64,000 bases of DNA. It comes from SKHV01 sp963678565 (GTDB lineage Bacteria; Bacteroidota; Bacteroidia; Bacteroidales; Prolixibacteraceae). The stretch covers positions 1,984,001-2,048,000 of the forward strand of contig OY782875.1 of NCBI GenBank assembly GCA_963678565.1. Direction: 5' to 3'. Every line of letters begins with the position of its first letter. Position 1 is the stretch's first letter. Both the position numbers and the translations under genes were made by a program. The notes beneath the pieces were generated by a model that did no database searches, was not told the DNA's origin, and saw only the letters and a list, made by a program, of their open reading frames with translations. Of the stretch, positions 62,228-64,000 are shown piece by piece.

Positions 62228-62992
62228 TTATTTTATCTCTTTAAAAATACCAAAATCAGAGAAATCATTTTCATTAAGAGTCATTGTCGGTTTTAAATAA
62301 TAAATCTCTTGATGGGCTAAAGGTAAATTCTCGAATTTGACAATGCCATTTTTCGTTTTGTTATTGATTATATTTTGATTCTCATCAATTTGAATCTTTA
62401 AAATCTCAATGCGATAAATATTTTTTAAAGAATCAGATTGTAATTTGATATTTCCCTTTTTAAATCCAATCTCTGACGTTGTTTTTGAATTGACTCCACT
62501 TTTATTATTAAGCTCAAAGAAAAAAAGACTATCAGTTGTCTCTGTGAATGAATTAAATTCTATCACGTTTAAAAGATAAAGTTTCGAATTTTCATTTTTT
62601 CTGTAAAATGATGTAGTTATATCTAAATTGTCAATTGAACGTTTTTTGTTTTTATAAATCTTTTTATAGTCTTTGGGTTTGATTAAAGAAATTCCATTAA
62701 TCTCTTTTGCCGAAATGTTTTCAAAATAATTGAAAGGCAATTTATCAACTTTTCGAAAGTCGAAATTTTTAGTCGTTTTTAATATGGTTTGCCCTTTTGA
62801 ATTTCCATCTCGTCCATACCAAACATCATAATCAACAATCGATAAGTCACTACCTATAATCTTTTGCACAAATAATGTATTGTTGTCGTTAAAATCTCTC
62901 ATTAGATGTAAAAGAAATACAATAATTATTATTGTAGGAATTACAAAAAATCCAATTGCTATACTAATAGTTCTGAAAATTTGTCTAATCAT
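62228..62992 (-). CDS. membrane-anchored unknown protein
   Basis: 254 aa. One N-terminal membrane segment (about 8-30, IAIGFFVIPTIIIIVFLLHL), then a beta-rich extracytoplasmic domain (WYGRDGNSKGQTILKTTKNF, KLYLLNVIEFNSFTETTDSL). No family recognised. Single-gene cassette with both normal spacings (44 nt before ATG, 15 nt after the stop). Real gene likely. Confidence 0.7.
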   Translation of the reverse strand: MIRQIFRTISIAIGFFVIPTIIIIVFLLHLMRDFNDNNTLFVQKIIGSDLSIVDYDVWYGRDGNSKGQTILKTTKNFDFRKVDKLPFNYFENISAKEINGISLIKPKDYKKIYKNKKRSIDNLDITTSFYRKNENSKLYLLNVIEFNSFTETTDSLFFFELNNKSGVNSKTTSEIGFKKGNIKLQSDSLKNIYRIEILKIQIDENQNIINNKTKNGIVKFENLPLAHQEIYYLKPTMTLNENDFSDFGIFKEIK

Positions 62993-63035
62993 TTTTGTTC
63001 CCTAAGTGCTGGTTTTGTGGCGTTAAATAGTGCCT

Positions 63036-63160
63036 AACGGAAAATTGTATGTTGTCGGTGCGGAATTCGAAGAGCGTTTTTGTCGACCGACAAAAATGCT
63101 AGAGAAAGGAGCAGAGGCAACAAATACAGTAGCTCACCGTACTGCAATATACAAATTGTT
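63036..63160. repeat. attC-like site 46 (class A)
   Basis: 125 bp. Left flank AAATAGTGCCTAAC pairs with GTTAGGCACTGTTT at 62211. This is one of the few junctions whose left flank also fits the integron RYYYAAC consensus (GCCTAAC). Precedes N1 copy F. Confidence 0.89.
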
Positions 63161-63732
63161 ACAAGCAGTTAATAAAAAACTGCCTACAACTTATTTTATG
63201 TTTGGTAACTAAAAGTTGTGTGCAGGCGAGCTTTTTTGTTTGAATTTTATACTTACGTTTTTAAAATATTTACACTTAGCTCACAAAAACAAATAGTTGA
63301 TTCTAAAAAGCTAAAGTGTCACAACAAATAAGTGTTGTTTGTTTATTTATCGACTAAAAGATTAAACAACCAAGAAAGAACTACGATTAAGAGCTTTAAA
63401 AAGCGCGGGGCGAACTTGTCCACAAGCGCAAGGCAGTTTTAGCTTTGAATGAAATTGCGGAATAAAGTTGCTCTTTAATTAAACTCGATTTTAAGTTTAT
63501 AGAAAGTGTTGAACATGAAATAGAGTAGGGCGACTTAATTTATTATTTGTAATTGGACTAGTCTTAAACGTAAACAATAATTTGTTTGCAGCAAAAAGCA
63601 ACAAAGCACTGAATGTGAACTGAATAAATGTTATACCAAATTAAGTTGCTCGACATAGATTAAAAGTTGAAAAGAGCAATTTCTCCGACAAAACTTAGAG
63701 CAGCAATTACAAAAAAACTAATTGCTTGTAAC
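63158..63732 (-). repeat. non-coding cassette N1, copy F
   Basis: 575 bp; very close to copy C. Stem GGGCGACTTAATTT / AAATTAAGTTGCTC. Only 943 bp (one gene cassette and its site) separate it from copy E. No ORF. Confidence 0.8.
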
Positions 63733-63851
63733 GGTAAATTGTATGTTACGTAGGGGATTTTCAGAGTGCTTCACTGTCGACCGTTGCACTTATTTGATAA
63801 AAGTTGAACAGCCCGGAAACCGCTGTACCCCCTATGGAATATACAAAATGT
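63730..63851. repeat. attC-like site 47 (class H)
   Basis: 122 bp. Arms GTATGTTACGTAGGGGATTT and CCCCCTATGGAATATAC; middle CACTGTCGACCGTTGCAC. The next cassette starts GTTACCATGCG and runs out of the window. Confidence 0.87.
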
Positions 63852-63859
63852 TACCATGC

Positions 63860-64000
63860 GTTATTTTTCATTCATCAAACTACTAATACCTTTTAAAATC
63901 TCTTCCGAGTCAGGTCGTGGAGCATCAGGGTTAATTATTTCTCCTGTCTTGTCAATCAATATGTATCGAGGTATTCCTGAAATAGAAAATTTAGTTTTTA
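63860..64000 (-). CDS. C-terminus of TlpA-like thioredoxin protein (partial)
   Basis: Only the last 46 codons are in the window: KTKFSISGIPRYILIDKTGE, then IINPDAPRPDS and SSLMNEK. SGIPRYILID contains the cis-Pro and strand of a TlpA/thioredoxin domain, and DAPRPDS is the usual tail before the last helix. The fourth thioredoxin-fold cassette of the window. The stop is 9 nt from site 47. Confidence 0.8.

Noticed and set aside
36645..63212. Plus-strand ORFs reading YVVGADFEERF or similar (5082, 9028, 36645, 46577, 48081, 60163, 63030)
   Set aside because: They are translations of the class A site arms, recur only because the sites recur, and run into unrelated flanks.
63..63851. Rho-independent terminators at every palindrome
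   Set aside because: The stems are long and interrupted with a large middle, lack a U-tract, and have fixed size and AAC/GTT ends, which fits recombination sites better. Some termination effect is still possible.
63..63851. MITEs inserted between genes
   Set aside because: Considered because of the palindromes, but there are no target duplications, the flanks of one site do not match each other, and complementarity links the two ends of each gene block.

Overview
The window looks like part of a Bacteroidota chromosome. It is AT-rich, and its proteins are typical of that phylum: TlpA-like thioredoxin lipoproteins, DUF4919, XAC2610-like and FloA-like proteins, MacB/FtsX permeases, and an IF2-N domain of Bacteroidetes type. 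I cannot place it below phylum. I saw no rRNA, tRNA, CRISPR array or housekeeping operon, and no integrase or other tyrosine recombinase.

The dominant structure is a cassette array. Every credible gene is on the minus strand, and genes come in blocks of one to five separated by about 47 imperfect palindromes. Of these, 44 are 122-126 bp long, start with AAC and end with GTT on the plus strand. Their arm sequences fall into a dozen classes (A-L here), but the fold and length are conserved. The 7-13 nt just inside one end of a cassette (after GTT) are complementary to the 7-13 nt just inside the other end of the same cassette (before AAC), not to the neighbouring cassette. This is the rule for integron attC sites, where circularising one cassette restores the full palindrome. 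Here the complementarity is longer than the integron R box, usually with a G·T pair in the middle. Cassette duplications bounded exactly by the sites (49-1318 = 16380-17649; a 575-bp non-coding cassette six times; a 660-680-bp non-coding cassette twice) support real mobility.

Layout (plus coordinates, genes read right to left): 1-9020 has a three-gene membrane/TPR cassette, an alpha/beta hydrolase, IS481 copy 1, an aspartyl protease, a FloA-like pair, a broken thioredoxin-TPR gene and a lipoprotein. 9021-19100 has non-coding cassettes N2 and N1, an S41 peptidase, a thioredoxin, an esterase, DUF4919, and the duplicate three-gene cassette. 19100-22820 has a TPM protein, IS481 copy 2 and a broken two-part gene. 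22820-31920 is one 9-kb cassette with a tightly coupled five-gene operon: two CARF proteins (one Card1/Can2-like nuclease), a phospholipase-D-like nuclease, a winged-helix protein and a 1410-aa S1/IF2N/UPF1-like helicase. This is the best candidate for an undescribed defence system. 31920-43030 holds many small cassettes, including a pair of PD-(D/E)xK proteins. 43030-64000 holds an RHS/YD protein, an E2-type acyltransferase, a radical SAM pair, a HEPN/AbiJ-like pair, a HEAT protein, a MacB-like permease, TPR proteins and three more N1 copies.

Three cassettes with long 5' leaders (lipoprotein 8143-8718, CARF/helicase operon, MacB permease) carry a second family of folded element near each end, with clear covariation in two stems; it may be a nested mobile unit. 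At least nine genes in small cassettes carry a single lesion (in-frame stop or 1-nt frameshift), whereas the large cassettes are intact. This points to relaxed selection on part of the array, though consensus error cannot be excluded.
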